A DNA stretch of 16,722 bases from an uncultured Mesorhizobium sp. (GTDB lineage Bacteria; Pseudomonadota; Alphaproteobacteria; Rhizobiales; Rhizobiaceae). Shown in pieces: positions 6,184-14,844 of this stretch. Below the pieces are notes generated by a model. That model searched no databases, had not been told where the DNA came from, and saw only the letters and a program-made list of their open reading frames with translations. Each line of letters starts with the position of its first letter. The stretch's first letter is position 1. Both the position numbers and the translations under genes were made by a program. The stretch is taken from assembly GCA_937958475.1 (NCBI GenBank), contig CALFXR010000119.1, positions 1 to 16,722 of the forward strand. The letters run 5' to 3'.

Positions 6184-7332
6184 ATGCCGGAAGCCGCATG
6201 GCTCACCGACGACCATCGTGCGTTCGGCGCGACGGTCCGGAAGTTCCTCGACCAGGATTACGAGCCCAACCGGGCCGCGTGGACGCGCGAGCACCGCGTG
6301 CCACACGCCTTCTGGGAAAAGGCCGGCGCGCTCGGCATCCTCGGCGCCTCGACGCCGGTCGAGTACGGCGGCTCGGGCCTGCCCCGGACCTTCGACCTCG
6401 TCACCTTCATGGAGCAGGGCCGTATCGGCGACACCGGCTGGGGCGTCACGGTCCACAGCATCGTCCAGCACTACCTCGTCGCCGTCGCCACCGAGGAGCA
6501 GAAGCGCGCGTGGCTGCCGAAGCTCGCCTCCGGCGAATGGGTCGGCGCCATCGCCATGACCGAGCCGGGGACGGGCAGCGACCTCCAGTCGGTGCGCACC
6601 ACCGCGGTCGCCGACGGCAACGAATACGTGCTCAACGGCCAGAAGACCTTCATCTCCAACGCCGCCAACGCCGACTTCATCATCGTCGTCGCCAAGACCG
6701 ATCCGGCGGCCGGCGCCAAGGGGATCTCGCTGGTCGCGCTGGAGACCAACGGCGCCGAAGGGTTCGCCCGCGGCCGGCAGCTGGAAAAGCTCGGCATGGA
6801 CCGCCAGGACACGATGGAACTGTCCTTCCAGGACGTACGCGTGCCGCGCATGAACCTGATCGGCGACGCCGAAGGCCGCGGCTTCTACCAGTTGATGGGC
6901 CAGCTTCCCTGGGAGCGGCTGACCATCGCGGTCTCCTCGCTCGCCGCGTCGCGCTGCGCGCTCGACGCCACGATCGACTACGTGAAGAACCGCAAGGCTT
7001 TCGGCCAGCGGCTGATGGACTACCAGAACACCCGCTTCAAGCTCGCCGAGGCCAAGACCGAGATCGAGATCTTCTCCGCCTTCGTCGACCGCATGGTCGA
7101 GGAACTCGAGGCCGGCACGCTGACGGCGGAGCGTGCCGCGATGGGCAAGTTCTGGGGCTCGGAGATGCAGGGCCGCATCGTCGACAACTGCCTGCAGCTC
7201 CACGGCGGCTACGGCTACATGAACGAATACCGCATCTCCGAACTCTACCGGGACGCCAGGGTGCAGCGCATCTACGGCGGCACCAACGAGATCATGCGCG
7301 AAATCGTCGCGCGTTCAATGGACAGGGACTGA
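6184..7332 (+). CDS. Acyl-CoA dehydrogenase (LCAD/IVD-type active site)
   Basis: This FAD-dependent enzyme introduces the alpha,beta double bond in acyl-CoA and passes electrons to ETF. At 382 residues it has the family length. AMTEPGTGSDLQSVRT and the following GQKTFISNA form the flavin and substrate-binding middle domain. The C-terminal helical domain ends with LHGGYGYMNEY and RIYGGTNEIMREIVAR. The medium- and short-chain enzymes carry the catalytic Glu in a YEGT motif; here that position is Gly365. A Glu244 in PWERLTIA matches the alternative catalytic base of long-chain and isovaleryl-CoA dehydrogenases, so the enzyme is probably active and of that type. The ATG at 6184 is chosen because the family's LTDxHRAF start follows directly and a GGGAGG precedes it. 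It lies 1 nt from the next gene. Confidence 0.93.
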   Translation: MPEAAWLTDDHRAFGATVRKFLDQDYEPNRAAWTREHRVPHAFWEKAGALGILGASTPVEYGGSGLPRTFDLVTFMEQGRIGDTGWGVTVHSIVQHYLVAVATEEQKRAWLPKLASGEWVGAIAMTEPGTGSDLQSVRTTAVADGNEYVLNGQKTFISNAANADFIIVVAKTDPAAGAKGISLVALETNGAEGFARGRQLEKLGMDRQDTMELSFQDVRVPRMNLIGDAEGRGFYQLMGQLPWERLTIAVSSLAASRCALDATIDYVKNRKAFGQRLMDYQNTRFKLAEAKTEIEIFSAFVDRMVEELEAGTLTAERAAMGKFWGSEMQGRIVDNCLQLHGGYGYMNEYRISELYRDARVQRIYGGTNEIMREIVARSMDRD

Positions 7333-7333
7333 C

Positions 7334-8158
7334 ATGGCAAAGCTTTCAGGAAAGACCGCCTACGTGACCGGCTCGGGCCGCGGCATCGGCCGCGCGCTGG
7401 CACTCAAACTGGCGTCCGAGGGCGCCGCGGTCGTCGTGAACGACCTCGACGCCGCGCCGGCAAACGCCACCGTCGACGAGATCGCGGCCAGGGGCGGCAG
7501 GGCCATCGCCGTCGTCGGCAGCGTCAACGAGGCGGATTTCGGCGACCGCTTCATCAATGCCGGCCTCGACCGCTTCGGCGGCGTCGACATCATCGTCAAC
7601 AATGCCGGCTATACCTGGGACTCGATGATCGGGAAGATGAGCGACGAGCAGTTCGACGCCATGATCGACGTCCACCTGAAAGCGCCGTTCCGCATCCTGC
7701 GCGCCGCCTACCGGCCGATCGCCGACTTCGCCCGCGCCGAGGCCGCGGAAGGCCGCGAGGTGATCCGCAAGGTCGTCAACATCTCCTCGGTCGCCGGCAC
7801 CGGCGGCAATCCCGGCCAGGTCAACTACAGCTCCGCCAAGTCGGGCGTCATCGGCATGACCAAGACGCTTTCAAAGGAGTGGGGACGCCTCAAGGTCAAC
7901 GTCAACTGCGTCGCCTTCGGCTACATCGAGACCCGCCTTACCGTCGCCAGCGACGAGAAGATCGAAATGGAGTTCGAGGGCAGGCGGATCGCGGTCGGCA
8001 TTCCGGAGAAGGTCGCGCAGGGGCTGAAGGCGATGATCCCGATGGGACGTCCCGGCACGCCCGAGGAGGCGGCCGACGGCGTCTATCTCTTCTGCACGCC
8101 CGAGAGCAACTACATCTCCGGCCAGACGGTCATCGTCGGCGGCGGCGTCTCGATATGA
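7334..8158 (+). CDS. Short-chain dehydrogenase, probable (3R)-hydroxyacyl-CoA dehydrogenase
   Basis: This classical SDR has 274 residues and an NAD(P) Rossmann fold. TGSGRGIG (12-19) is the nucleotide loop, NNAG follows the fourth strand, and the catalytic set is Ser152, Tyr165 and Lys169 in YSSAK. VVVNDLD at the end of strand 2, with an acidic residue, favours NAD. The stretch resembles the dehydrogenase half of eukaryotic D-bifunctional protein (HSD17B4). A loop of about 20 residues before KVVNISS, rich in Ala, Glu and Arg, is longer than in FabG. It sits between the acyl-CoA dehydrogenase and the transporter genes, 1 nt after the former. With a hydratase-2 pair upstream, oxidation of (3R)-hydroxyacyl-CoA to the 3-keto ester is the likely job. 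Another alcohol or steroid substrate cannot be excluded. Confidence 0.88.
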   Translation: MAKLSGKTAYVTGSGRGIGRALALKLASEGAAVVVNDLDAAPANATVDEIAARGGRAIAVVGSVNEADFGDRFINAGLDRFGGVDIIVNNAGYTWDSMIGKMSDEQFDAMIDVHLKAPFRILRAAYRPIADFARAEAAEGREVIRKVVNISSVAGTGGNPGQVNYSSAKSGVIGMTKTLSKEWGRLKVNVNCVAFGYIETRLTVASDEKIEMEFEGRRIAVGIPEKVAQGLKAMIPMGRPGTPEEAADGVYLFCTPESNYISGQTVIVGGGVSI

Positions 8159-8185
8159 GGTCCGGGTCGTCGCGGGTGGGCTGCC

Positions 8186-9058
8186 ATGGCAATCTCTGAC
8201 GTCTTCCAGCTGTTGCTCATCGGCCTGTCGCAGGGCTGCGGCTACGCGCTCGTGGCGATCGGTTTCGTCTTCATCTACCGGGCGACCGAGGTCGTGAACT
8301 TCGCCCATGGCGAGATCATGATGTTCGGCGCCTTCGTGGTGCTCACCTTCGCCGAGTTCTGGGGGCTGGGCTTCTGGCTGGGCGCCGCGCTGGGCCTGAT
8401 GACCATGGCCGCCATGGGCTATCTTCTCGACATGCTGGTCATGCGCCGCATGATCGGCGAGAGCCAGGCGTCGATCTTCATCCTCACGGTGGCGATCGGA
8501 CTCATCCTGAAGGCGCTGGCCGGCATGATCTGGGGCTTCTCCCCGCAGATCATGAACTCGCCGTTCCAGGGCCAGCTCTCGCTCGGCGGCATCGTCATCG
8601 GCACGGACCGCCTCGCCATCATGGTCGGGACGGTGGTCGTCTGCGTGCTGCTGTGGGCGTTCTTCAGCAAGACGCGCGTCGGGCTGGCCATGCAGGCCGC
8701 CTCGCAGAACCAGCTCGCGGCCTACTACAGCCGCGTGCCGGTGCGCCGGCTGGTCTCCGTCATTTGGGCGATCGCCGCCCTGGTGGCCGCTTTCGCCGGC
8801 GTGCTCATGGCGCCGATCACGCAGATCGACACCGAGATGTCGCTGTTCGGCATCAAGGCCATCGCCGGCGCGGTGGTCGGCGGCTTCGGCTCCATCCCGG
8901 GCGCCCTGATCGGCTGCCTGATCATCGGCGTCAGCGAGCCTTTCCTCGACTACCTCTACCCGCCGCTGAAGGGCGTCTACGCCTACATCATCCTGCTGGC
9001 CGTGCTGTTCGTGCGGCCGGAGGGACTGATCCCGCAGACCTACCAGAAGAAGGTGTGA
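8186..9058 (+). CDS. Branched-chain-type ABC transporter permease, LivH family
   Basis: This inner-membrane permease has 290 residues and about eight hydrophobic segments. GYALVAIGFVFIYRATEVVNFAHGE at the N-terminus is the hallmark of LivH-type permeases of the hydrophobic amino acid transporter family, and the C-terminus has AVVGGFGSIPGALIG and the closing FVRPEGL. With LivM it forms the channel. It follows the SDR gene by 27 nt and precedes livM by 4 nt. The ribosome site (GGGTGGG) is only fair. The Liv family also moves aromatic acids, dicarboxylates, urea and other acids, and the neighbours argue for a carboxylic acid here, not leucine. The gene symbol is withheld because the substrate is not an assured amino acid. 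Confidence 0.93.
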   Translation: MAISDVFQLLLIGLSQGCGYALVAIGFVFIYRATEVVNFAHGEIMMFGAFVVLTFAEFWGLGFWLGAALGLMTMAAMGYLLDMLVMRRMIGESQASIFILTVAIGLILKALAGMIWGFSPQIMNSPFQGQLSLGGIVIGTDRLAIMVGTVVVCVLLWAFFSKTRVGLAMQAASQNQLAAYYSRVPVRRLVSVIWAIAALVAAFAGVLMAPITQIDTEMSLFGIKAIAGAVVGGFGSIPGALIGCLIIGVSEPFLDYLYPPLKGVYAYIILLAVLFVRPEGLIPQTYQKKV

Positions 9059-9062
9059 GGCG

Positions 9063-10139
9063 ATGCGGGTTCTCTTCAAGACCAGCTACGACCAGGACAT
9101 CGACCATCTCGTCGATCCGGGCGAGCGGATCCGGGTGGGTCTGGTGATCGCAGCCGCGCTGGCCGCGCCGCTGTTCGTCTCCTCCTACTTCCTGTCGGAG
9201 CTGTCGATCTTCATCTGCTACGCGCTGGCGGGCATCGGGCTGATGGTGCTGCTCGGCTTCACCGGCCAGGTTTCGTTCGGTCACGCCGCCTTCCTCGGCA
9301 TCGGCGCCTATGCGCAGGCCGCGCTGTTGACGCACGGCGTCCCGTTCGTCATCTCGCTGCCGCTGGCGGGACTGATCTCGGGCGCGGTCGGCGCGGCGCT
9401 GGGGCGCGCGGTGTCGAAGATGCACGGCTTCTACCTCGCGGTCGCCACGCTCGCCTTCGCCATCGTCACCGAAAGCGTCATCGGCGCTGCCGAACCGATC
9501 ACCGGCGGCCATATGGGCTTGCAGGTTCCGGCGATCTCCTTCTTCGGCTTCGAACTCACCGAGAACTGGCAGGTCTATTACCTCTACCTCGCCGTGCTGC
9601 TGTTCATCATTTGGGGAACGGCCAACCTGATGCGCGCGCCGGCCGGCCGCTCGATGATCGCCGTGCGCGACAGCGAGACTTCGGCCCGGTCGCTCGGCAT
9701 CGACGTTGCCAGGATCAAGGTGCGCGCCTTCTTCGTCTCGGCGGCGATCACCGGCGTCGCCGGCGGCCTGATGGCGCACCTGCTCTTCTACCTGTCGCCG
9801 GAGACCTTCAGCCTGCTGGAGAGCCTGCGCCTGATGCTGATGGTGGTGGTCGGCGGGCTCGGCACGATCTCGGGCGCGATCTTCGGCGCCATCTTCGTCA
9901 GCTTCCTGCCCAACGTCATCGACCTCGTGCGTGCCTTCCTGCCGTCGGCGCTGGCCGACCAGGCGGGCCTCGAATACCTGCTCTTCGGCGCCATCATCGC
10001 GCTGTTCATCATGTTCGAGCCGCTCGGCATCTACGGGCGCTGGCGCAAGCTCAGGCTGTTCATCGAGACCTATCCCTACTATCGCCGCGCCACCTTCGTG
10101 CGCCAGAAGCGATACCTGAAGTCGGAGCGCTTCAGATGA
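9063..10139 (+). CDS. Branched-chain-type ABC transporter permease, LivM family
   Basis: This second inner-membrane permease has 358 residues. GFTGQVSFGHAAFLGIGAYA (about 75-95) is the LivM signature. VRDSETSARSLGIDVARIKV is the cytoplasmic loop that contacts the ATPase, and VVGGLGTISGAIFGA follows it. About nine hydrophobic segments are visible. After the last one the protein carries a basic cytoplasmic tail of about 40 residues (RWRKLRLF ... RRATFVRQKRYLKSERFR), and there is a hydrophilic N-terminal stretch of about 25 residues before the first segment. The ATG lies 4 nt after the livH stop, with GTGAGG upstream. Its stop overlaps the LivG start as ATGA, which implies translational coupling. 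Confidence 0.93.
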   Translation: MRVLFKTSYDQDIDHLVDPGERIRVGLVIAAALAAPLFVSSYFLSELSIFICYALAGIGLMVLLGFTGQVSFGHAAFLGIGAYAQAALLTHGVPFVISLPLAGLISGAVGAALGRAVSKMHGFYLAVATLAFAIVTESVIGAAEPITGGHMGLQVPAISFFGFELTENWQVYYLYLAVLLFIIWGTANLMRAPAGRSMIAVRDSETSARSLGIDVARIKVRAFFVSAAITGVAGGLMAHLLFYLSPETFSLLESLRLMLMVVVGGLGTISGAIFGAIFVSFLPNVIDLVRAFLPSALADQAGLEYLLFGAIIALFIMFEPLGIYGRWRKLRLFIETYPYYRRATFVRQKRYLKSERFR

Positions 10140-10900
10140 GCATGCTGGTCATCGACGACATCACGCTCTCCTTCGGCGGCAACAAGGCGCTCGACGGCGT
10201 CTCCTTCTCGGTGGAGCCTGGGGAGACGCTGGCGCTGATCGGTCCAAACGGCGCGGGCAAGTCGACCGTCTTCAACGTCATCAGCCGGTTCTACCGGCCG
10301 ACCTCGGGAAGCGTGCGCTACGGCGGCCAGGACCTGCTCCAGCTCCAGGCCCACGAGATCGCGCCGCTGGGCATCGCCCGCACCTTCCAGAACATCGAGC
10401 TGTTCGAGAACGCCACGGTGCTGAACAACCTGCTCGTCGGGCGCCATGCGCGGACACCGTCCAACTGGACGCGCGAGTTCTTCTTCGGCGGCGCGACCCG
10501 GGCGGGCGAGCGCTTCGCCCGGCGCAAGGTCGAGGAAGTGCTCGACCTGCTCGACCTCCAGCACCTGCGCGACGAGATCGTGCGCGACCTTCCCTACGGG
10601 GCGCGCAAGAACGTCGAACTGGCGCGCGCGGTCTGCGCCGAGCCGAAGCTGCTGCTGCTCGACGAACCCGCCTCCGGCCTCAACCCGGAGGAGGTCGCCG
10701 ACATGGCCTTCTGGCTGCAGGACATCCGCGAGGAACTCGGCATCACCATCCTGATGGTGGAGCACAATATGGGACTGGTCGCCCGGCTCGCCACGCGCTG
10801 CATCGCGCTCGCCTCCGGCCGCGTGCTGGCGCAGGGAAGCGTCGCCGAGGTGCGGGCCGACCGCGAGGTGCGGCGCGCCTATCTGGGGACCGCCGCATGA
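10136..10900 (+). CDS. ABC transporter ATP-binding protein, LivG family
   Basis: This cytoplasmic ATPase has 254 residues. Walker A is GPNGAGKS (36-43), the Q-loop is RTFQN, Walker B is LLLLDEP with Asp176-Glu177, and the H-loop His is in MVEHNM. The C signature, LPYGARKNVE from residue 152, departs from the LSGGQ type. LivG proteins commonly have a YG-type signature, but Ala-Arg-Lys where Gln-Gln-Arg is usual is somewhat unusual. The extended loop between Walker A and the signature (about 95-130) is normal for LivG. The start is the ATG of the ATGA overlap with livM, with GGAG 8 nt upstream; an in-frame ATG two codons later is the alternative. Its own stop overlaps the LivF start in the same way. 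Confidence 0.93.
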   Translation: MSMLVIDDITLSFGGNKALDGVSFSVEPGETLALIGPNGAGKSTVFNVISRFYRPTSGSVRYGGQDLLQLQAHEIAPLGIARTFQNIELFENATVLNNLLVGRHARTPSNWTREFFFGGATRAGERFARRKVEEVLDLLDLQHLRDEIVRDLPYGARKNVELARAVCAEPKLLLLDEPASGLNPEEVADMAFWLQDIREELGITILMVEHNMGLVARLATRCIALASGRVLAQGSVAEVRADREVRRAYLGTAA

Positions 10901-11667
10901 GCGCACTCCTGAGCACCCGCAACGTCGAGACCTGGTACGGGCCGATCATGGCCATCGGCGGCGTCTCCATCGACGTGCCCGAAGGCGCGATCGTCTGCGT
11001 GCTCGGCGCCAACGGCGCCGGCAAGACGACGCTCCTGAAGACGATCTCCGGCGCCATCGACTGCCGCAAGGGCCAGGTGATCTTCCGCGGCAAGGAGGTG
11101 CAGAACCGCAACCCGGACGCCGTCGCCGCCTGCGGCATCGCCCATGTGCCGGAGGGCCGCGAGGTCTTCCCGTTCATGAGCGTCGAGGAAAACCTCATCG
11201 TCGGCGCCTGGGGCCGCGCCGACAAGGACGCCGTCGCCCGCGACATGGAGGCGGTCTACGCCTATTTCCCCGACCTCGCCTCGAAGCGCCGCGACATGGC
11301 CGGCTTCCTGTCCGGCGGCCAGCAGCAGATGCTCGCCATCGGCCGCGGCCTCATGGGCAACGCCGCGCTGATGATCCTCGACGAGCCGTCGCTCGGCCTT
11401 TCGCCGCTGCTCACCCAGCAGATCTTCGCCATCGTCAAGCGCATCAACCGCGAACGCGGCATCACGATCCTGCTGGTCGAACAGAACGCCGTCGCGGCGC
11501 TCGACCTCGCCGACCACGGCTACGTCATGGAGGTCGGGCGCATCGTCATGGACGCGCCGACGGCCGAACTGCGCGAGAGCGACGACATCAGGGAGTTCTA
11601 CCTCGGCAAGTCGGACGAGGGAATCCGCGGCGAGAAGCGTTGGAAGAAGCGGAAGACCTGGAGATGA
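10897..11667 (+). CDS. ABC transporter ATP-binding protein, LivF family
   Basis: This second ATPase of the importer has 256 residues. Walker A is GANGAGKT (37-44), the signature LSGGQQQ begins at 138, Walker B is LMILDEP with Asp162-Glu163, and the switch His is replaced by Gln in LLVEQNA, which is normal for LivF. PEGREVFPFMSVEENL is a LivF hallmark. The C-terminus bears a basic extension (GEKRWKKRKTWR) of about 15 residues beyond the usual end at FYLG; this stretch also holds the ribosome site of the next gene. It begins at an ATGA overlap with LivG and ends at an ATGA overlap with the acyl-CoA synthetase, so importer and activating enzyme are translationally linked. Confidence 0.94.
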   Translation: MSALLSTRNVETWYGPIMAIGGVSIDVPEGAIVCVLGANGAGKTTLLKTISGAIDCRKGQVIFRGKEVQNRNPDAVAACGIAHVPEGREVFPFMSVEENLIVGAWGRADKDAVARDMEAVYAYFPDLASKRRDMAGFLSGGQQQMLAIGRGLMGNAALMILDEPSLGLSPLLTQQIFAIVKRINRERGITILLVEQNAVAALDLADHGYVMEVGRIVMDAPTAELRESDDIREFYLGKSDEGIRGEKRWKKRKTWR

Positions 11668-13517
11668 GCGGGATGCAGCACATCGGCCTCGACGCCGCTC
11701 CCGTCGCCATCGACGGATGCGACACGCTGGCGCGCCTCTTCGTCAAGCGCGTCGCGCAGTGGGGCGAGCGCACGGCCCTGCGCGAGAAGAACTTCGGCGT
11801 CTGGGAACGCTACAGCTGGCGCGACTTCGACCACCATGCGCGCGCCTATGCCGCCGGCCTCGTCGCGCTCGGCATGGAGCCGGGCGACGTCGTGGCGATC
11901 CTGTCCGAGGACAACAAGGAATGGGTCTTCGCCGACATGGCGGTGCACCTGGCGCACGGCACGGTGAACGGCATCTACCCCACCTACCAGGCCGAGCAGC
12001 TCCACCATCTGCTCGAAGACAGCAGCGCGCGCTGGCTCTTCGTCGAGGACGAGGAGCAGCTCGACAAATACCTCGCCGTCGCCGACCGGCTGGCGCGGAT
12101 CGAGCGCGTCTTCGTCATCGACTGGAAGGGGCTGCGAAATTTCCGCGACGACCGGGTCTGGCCGATCGCCCGTCTCGAGGACATCGGCGCCAAGGCGCTG
12201 AAGGAAGACCCGGCCCTGCTCGACGGACGTATCGCGGCCGGGTCCGGCGAGGACATCGCCGCCCTCATCTACACCTCCGGCACGACCGGAAAGCCGAAGG
12301 GTGCCCGCATCTCGCACCGGGCGCTAATCTTCCAGATGACGGCGGTGCCCCAACCCTTCGCCGCGCGGCAGGGCGACGAGCTGCTCACCTACCTGCCGCT
12401 CTGCCATCTCGCCGAGCGCGTCGTGTCGCTGTGCATCCAGTTGCGCGTCGGCACGGTGCTGAACTTCGCGGAGAGCTCGGAGAGCGTGTTCCTCAACATC
12501 CGCGAGCTGTCGCCGACGATCCTGTTCGCCGTGCCGCGCATCTGGGAGAAGTTCTATTCGCGCATCGCCACACTGATGGACGAGGCGACCTGGCTCGGCC
12601 GCATCGGCTACGGCGCCGCGATGCGCATCGGCCGCCGGCGCGCCCGCCTGCTGATGAAGGGCGGCAAGCCGTCCCGCACGCTCGACGCCGCCTTCCGCGT
12701 CGCCGACCTCCTCGTGCTGCGCAACATCAAGCAGGAGCTCGGCCTCGACCGCACCCGGATCAGGCTGTCCGGCGCCGCGCCGATCAGCGTCGACCTGCTC
12801 GAATGGTACGTCGGGCTCGGCCTGCCGGTGAGCGAGGTCTACGGCCAGACCGAGACCGGCATCGCCACCTTCTGCAGCCCGGGCTCGCCGCCCGGCCATG
12901 TCGGCCTGCCGCTGATCGGCGTCGAGGTCAAGCTCGCGGCGCAGGACGAGATCCTCGTGCATTCGCCGGGCAATTTCTCGGGCTACCTGAACATGCCGGA
13001 AGCGTCGGCATCGACCCTGGTCGACGGCTGGGTACACACCGGCGACGTCGGCGCGATCCTGCCGGGCGGCGAGCTGAAGATCACCGACCGGCTGAAGGAC
13101 ATCATCATCACGGCCGGCGGCAAGAACATCACGCCGTCCCTGCTCGAGAACCGGTTGAAGTTCTCGCCCTACGTCTCCGATGCCGTGGTGGTGGGAGACC
13201 GGCGCAAGTTCCTTTCCTGCCTGATCATGATCGACCGCGAGAACGTCGAGACCTACGCCCAGAAGAACGCGATCCCGTTCTCCGACTTCCGCTCGCTCTG
13301 CGCCCGGCCCGAGGTCGTCGCGCTGATCGGCGGGGTCATCAAGGAGACCAACGAGCAGTTCTCCAGCGTCGAGCAGATCAAGGCGTTCCGCCTGATCGAC
13401 GTGATGCTGACGCCCGAGGACGACGAACTCACGCCGACGATGAAGCTGAAGCGCAGCTTCGTCGAGAAGAAATACGCCGAGCTGATCGCCACCATGTACC
13501 GAAGCTCGGCCGCTTGA
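11664..13517 (+). CDS. Long-chain-type acyl-CoA synthetase (AMP-forming)
   Basis: This 617-residue enzyme of the ANL superfamily would activate a carboxylic acid to its CoA thioester via an acyl-adenylate. YTSGTTGKPKG (203-213) is the P-loop, YGQTET (393-398) the adenine-binding motif, GWVHTGD (455-461) the ribose-binding motif, and DRLKDIIITAGGKNITP the hinge into the C-terminal domain. The catalytic Lys is at 594 or 596 in PTMKLKR. Length and the GKNITPSLLEN motif place it with long-chain/bubblegum-type synthetases rather than acetyl-CoA or aryl-CoA ligases. The start is the ATG at 11664, overlapping the LivF stop, with GGAAG 8 nt upstream; a TTG 24 nt earlier is the alternative. The gene's place inside the transporter operon suggests that it traps the imported acid (inference). 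Confidence 0.93.
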   Translation: MSGMQHIGLDAAPVAIDGCDTLARLFVKRVAQWGERTALREKNFGVWERYSWRDFDHHARAYAAGLVALGMEPGDVVAILSEDNKEWVFADMAVHLAHGTVNGIYPTYQAEQLHHLLEDSSARWLFVEDEEQLDKYLAVADRLARIERVFVIDWKGLRNFRDDRVWPIARLEDIGAKALKEDPALLDGRIAAGSGEDIAALIYTSGTTGKPKGARISHRALIFQMTAVPQPFAARQGDELLTYLPLCHLAERVVSLCIQLRVGTVLNFAESSESVFLNIRELSPTILFAVPRIWEKFYSRIATLMDEATWLGRIGYGAAMRIGRRRARLLMKGGKPSRTLDAAFRVADLLVLRNIKQELGLDRTRIRLSGAAPISVDLLEWYVGLGLPVSEVYGQTETGIATFCSPGSPPGHVGLPLIGVEVKLAAQDEILVHSPGNFSGYLNMPEASASTLVDGWVHTGDVGAILPGGELKITDRLKDIIITAGGKNITPSLLENRLKFSPYVSDAVVVGDRRKFLSCLIMIDRENVETYAQKNAIPFSDFRSLCARPEVVALIGGVIKETNEQFSSVEQIKAFRLIDVMLTPEDDELTPTMKLKRSFVEKKYAELIATMYRSSAA

Positions 13518-13554
13518 ATACCGAACGCATGCCAAACCACTGGGAGGAAACGAA

Positions 13555-14718
13555 ATGAAACGTCAGCTACTCGGCCTCTTCGCCGCGCTCTCTCTATCCA
13601 CCACGCCGCTTCTCGCCGAAACGCAGGGCGTCACCGACACGTCGGTGAAACTCGGCAGCCATACCGACCTTTCCGGCCCGCTCGCCATCGGCGGCGCGCC
13701 GGCGACGCTCGCCGCGCAGATCCGCTTCGCCGCCGCCAACGCCGCCGGCGGCGTCCACGGCCGCACGATCGAGCTGATCGTCGAGGACACGCAGTACCAG
13801 GTGCCGCTGGCGGTGCGCGCCACCAACAAGCTCGTGCAGAACGACAAGGTGTTCGCCATCTTCCACTCGGTGGGCACCCAGCAGGGGCTGGCGACGATCC
13901 CGATCGCCGACAAGGCCGGCGTTCCCTACATCTTCCCGCTGACGGCGGCCGCCTCGATGGCCGAGCCGCTGCATCCGCTGCATTTCAGCTACTTCGTCAC
14001 CTATGCAAACCAGGCGAGCGGCGCGATCCGCTACTTCCACGAGAAGGAGAAGTTCGCCTCGCTGTGCATGCAGACGCATTCGACGGAGTATGGCGAGGAG
14101 AACCGCCGCGGCATGGAGGCCGTCGCCAAGGAACTCGGCATCGAGGTGAAGCTGGTCGGCACGCACAAGCCGACCGACACCGAGTTCGCCGGCGCCGCGA
14201 CCGCGATCAAGAACGCCGGCTGCGAGTTCGTCTATCTCGGCACCACGATCAAGGACACGATCGCGCTCTACGCGACGCTGAGGAAGCTCGGCTACGAGGG
14301 CACCATCGCCTCGAACATGCTGCCCTTCCTGCCGGTCGTGCCGCAGGCGGCGGGCGGGGCCATGGAGGGCCTCCAGGTGGTGACGCCGATGGGCGCTGTC
14401 GACTGGACCTCGGGACCGGCGGAGCGCAAGGCGTTCTACGACGAATACATGAAGCAGAAGGGCGAGGAGCCCTCGGTCTACGCCCTCTACGGCTGGGTGG
14501 CGGCGGACCTGACCATCAAGGCGCTGGAGAACGCCGGCAAGGACCTGACGGTCGAGAGCTTCACCAAAGGCATCGAGCAGATCCAGGGCTACCAGGACCC
14601 GTTCGGCGGCCCGACGATCAGCTTCGGCCCCGACAAGCACTTCGGCTGGGACAAGCTGCAGCTCTACGCCATCAACGGCGGCAAGTGGGAGCTCGTCGAG
14701 CAGGACCTGAAGTTCTAG
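13555..14718 (+). CDS. Periplasmic substrate-binding protein, LivK/Peripla_BP_6 type
   Basis: This is the 387-residue type I solute-binding protein of the importer. Residues 1-21 form a Sec signal peptide (MKRQ, a hydrophobic core, then PLLA before ETQG). VKLGSHTDLSGPLAIGG and GVHGRTIELIVEDTQY are the classical strands and substrate loop of LivK-like proteins, followed by IADKAGVPYIFPLTA and the second lobe. The ligand cannot be read from the sequence. The canonical amino acid contacts are not evident, and the context favours a hydrophobic carboxylic acid. It has the best ribosome site of the cluster (GGAGG, 7 nt before ATG), in keeping with the high stoichiometry of binding proteins. A strong hairpin follows the gene. 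Confidence 0.93.
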   Translation: MKRQLLGLFAALSLSTTPLLAETQGVTDTSVKLGSHTDLSGPLAIGGAPATLAAQIRFAAANAAGGVHGRTIELIVEDTQYQVPLAVRATNKLVQNDKVFAIFHSVGTQQGLATIPIADKAGVPYIFPLTAAASMAEPLHPLHFSYFVTYANQASGAIRYFHEKEKFASLCMQTHSTEYGEENRRGMEAVAKELGIEVKLVGTHKPTDTEFAGAATAIKNAGCEFVYLGTTIKDTIALYATLRKLGYEGTIASNMLPFLPVVPQAAGGAMEGLQVVTPMGAVDWTSGPAERKAFYDEYMKQKGEEPSVYALYGWVAADLTIKALENAGKDLTVESFTKGIEQIQGYQDPFGGPTISFGPDKHFGWDKLQLYAINGGKWELVEQDLKF

Positions 14719-14741
14719 GCAGCCTCCCAAGGCGTTGACCG

Positions 14742-14769
14742 CGGCTCCGGGGCACGCGCCCCGGAGCCG
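14742..14769 (+). terminator. Strong 12-bp hairpin after the binding-protein gene
   Basis: cggctccggggc (14742-14753) and gccccggagccg (14758-14769) pair perfectly around a 4-nt loop, 23 nt past the stop codon. No T-tract follows, so this may be a partial terminator or a 3' stabiliser that separates binding-protein mRNA from the two downstream genes. It is the most stable stem I noticed in the window. Confidence 0.6.
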
Positions 14770-14832
14770 GACCGTGCCGAACCCTCCGGGCGAACGCGCG
14801 TGCCTCGCGGTCGCCGCTCCTCTTCATATCCG

Positions 14833-14837
14833 AAAGG
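14833..14837 (+). promoter_or_regulatory. Ribosome binding site for a GTG start
   Basis: AAAGG lies 7 nt before the GTG at 14845. It favours this start over an in-frame GTG at 14800, whose extra 15 residues are unlike the family's N-terminus. Confidence 0.55.
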
Positions 14838-14844
14838 CCAAGCA

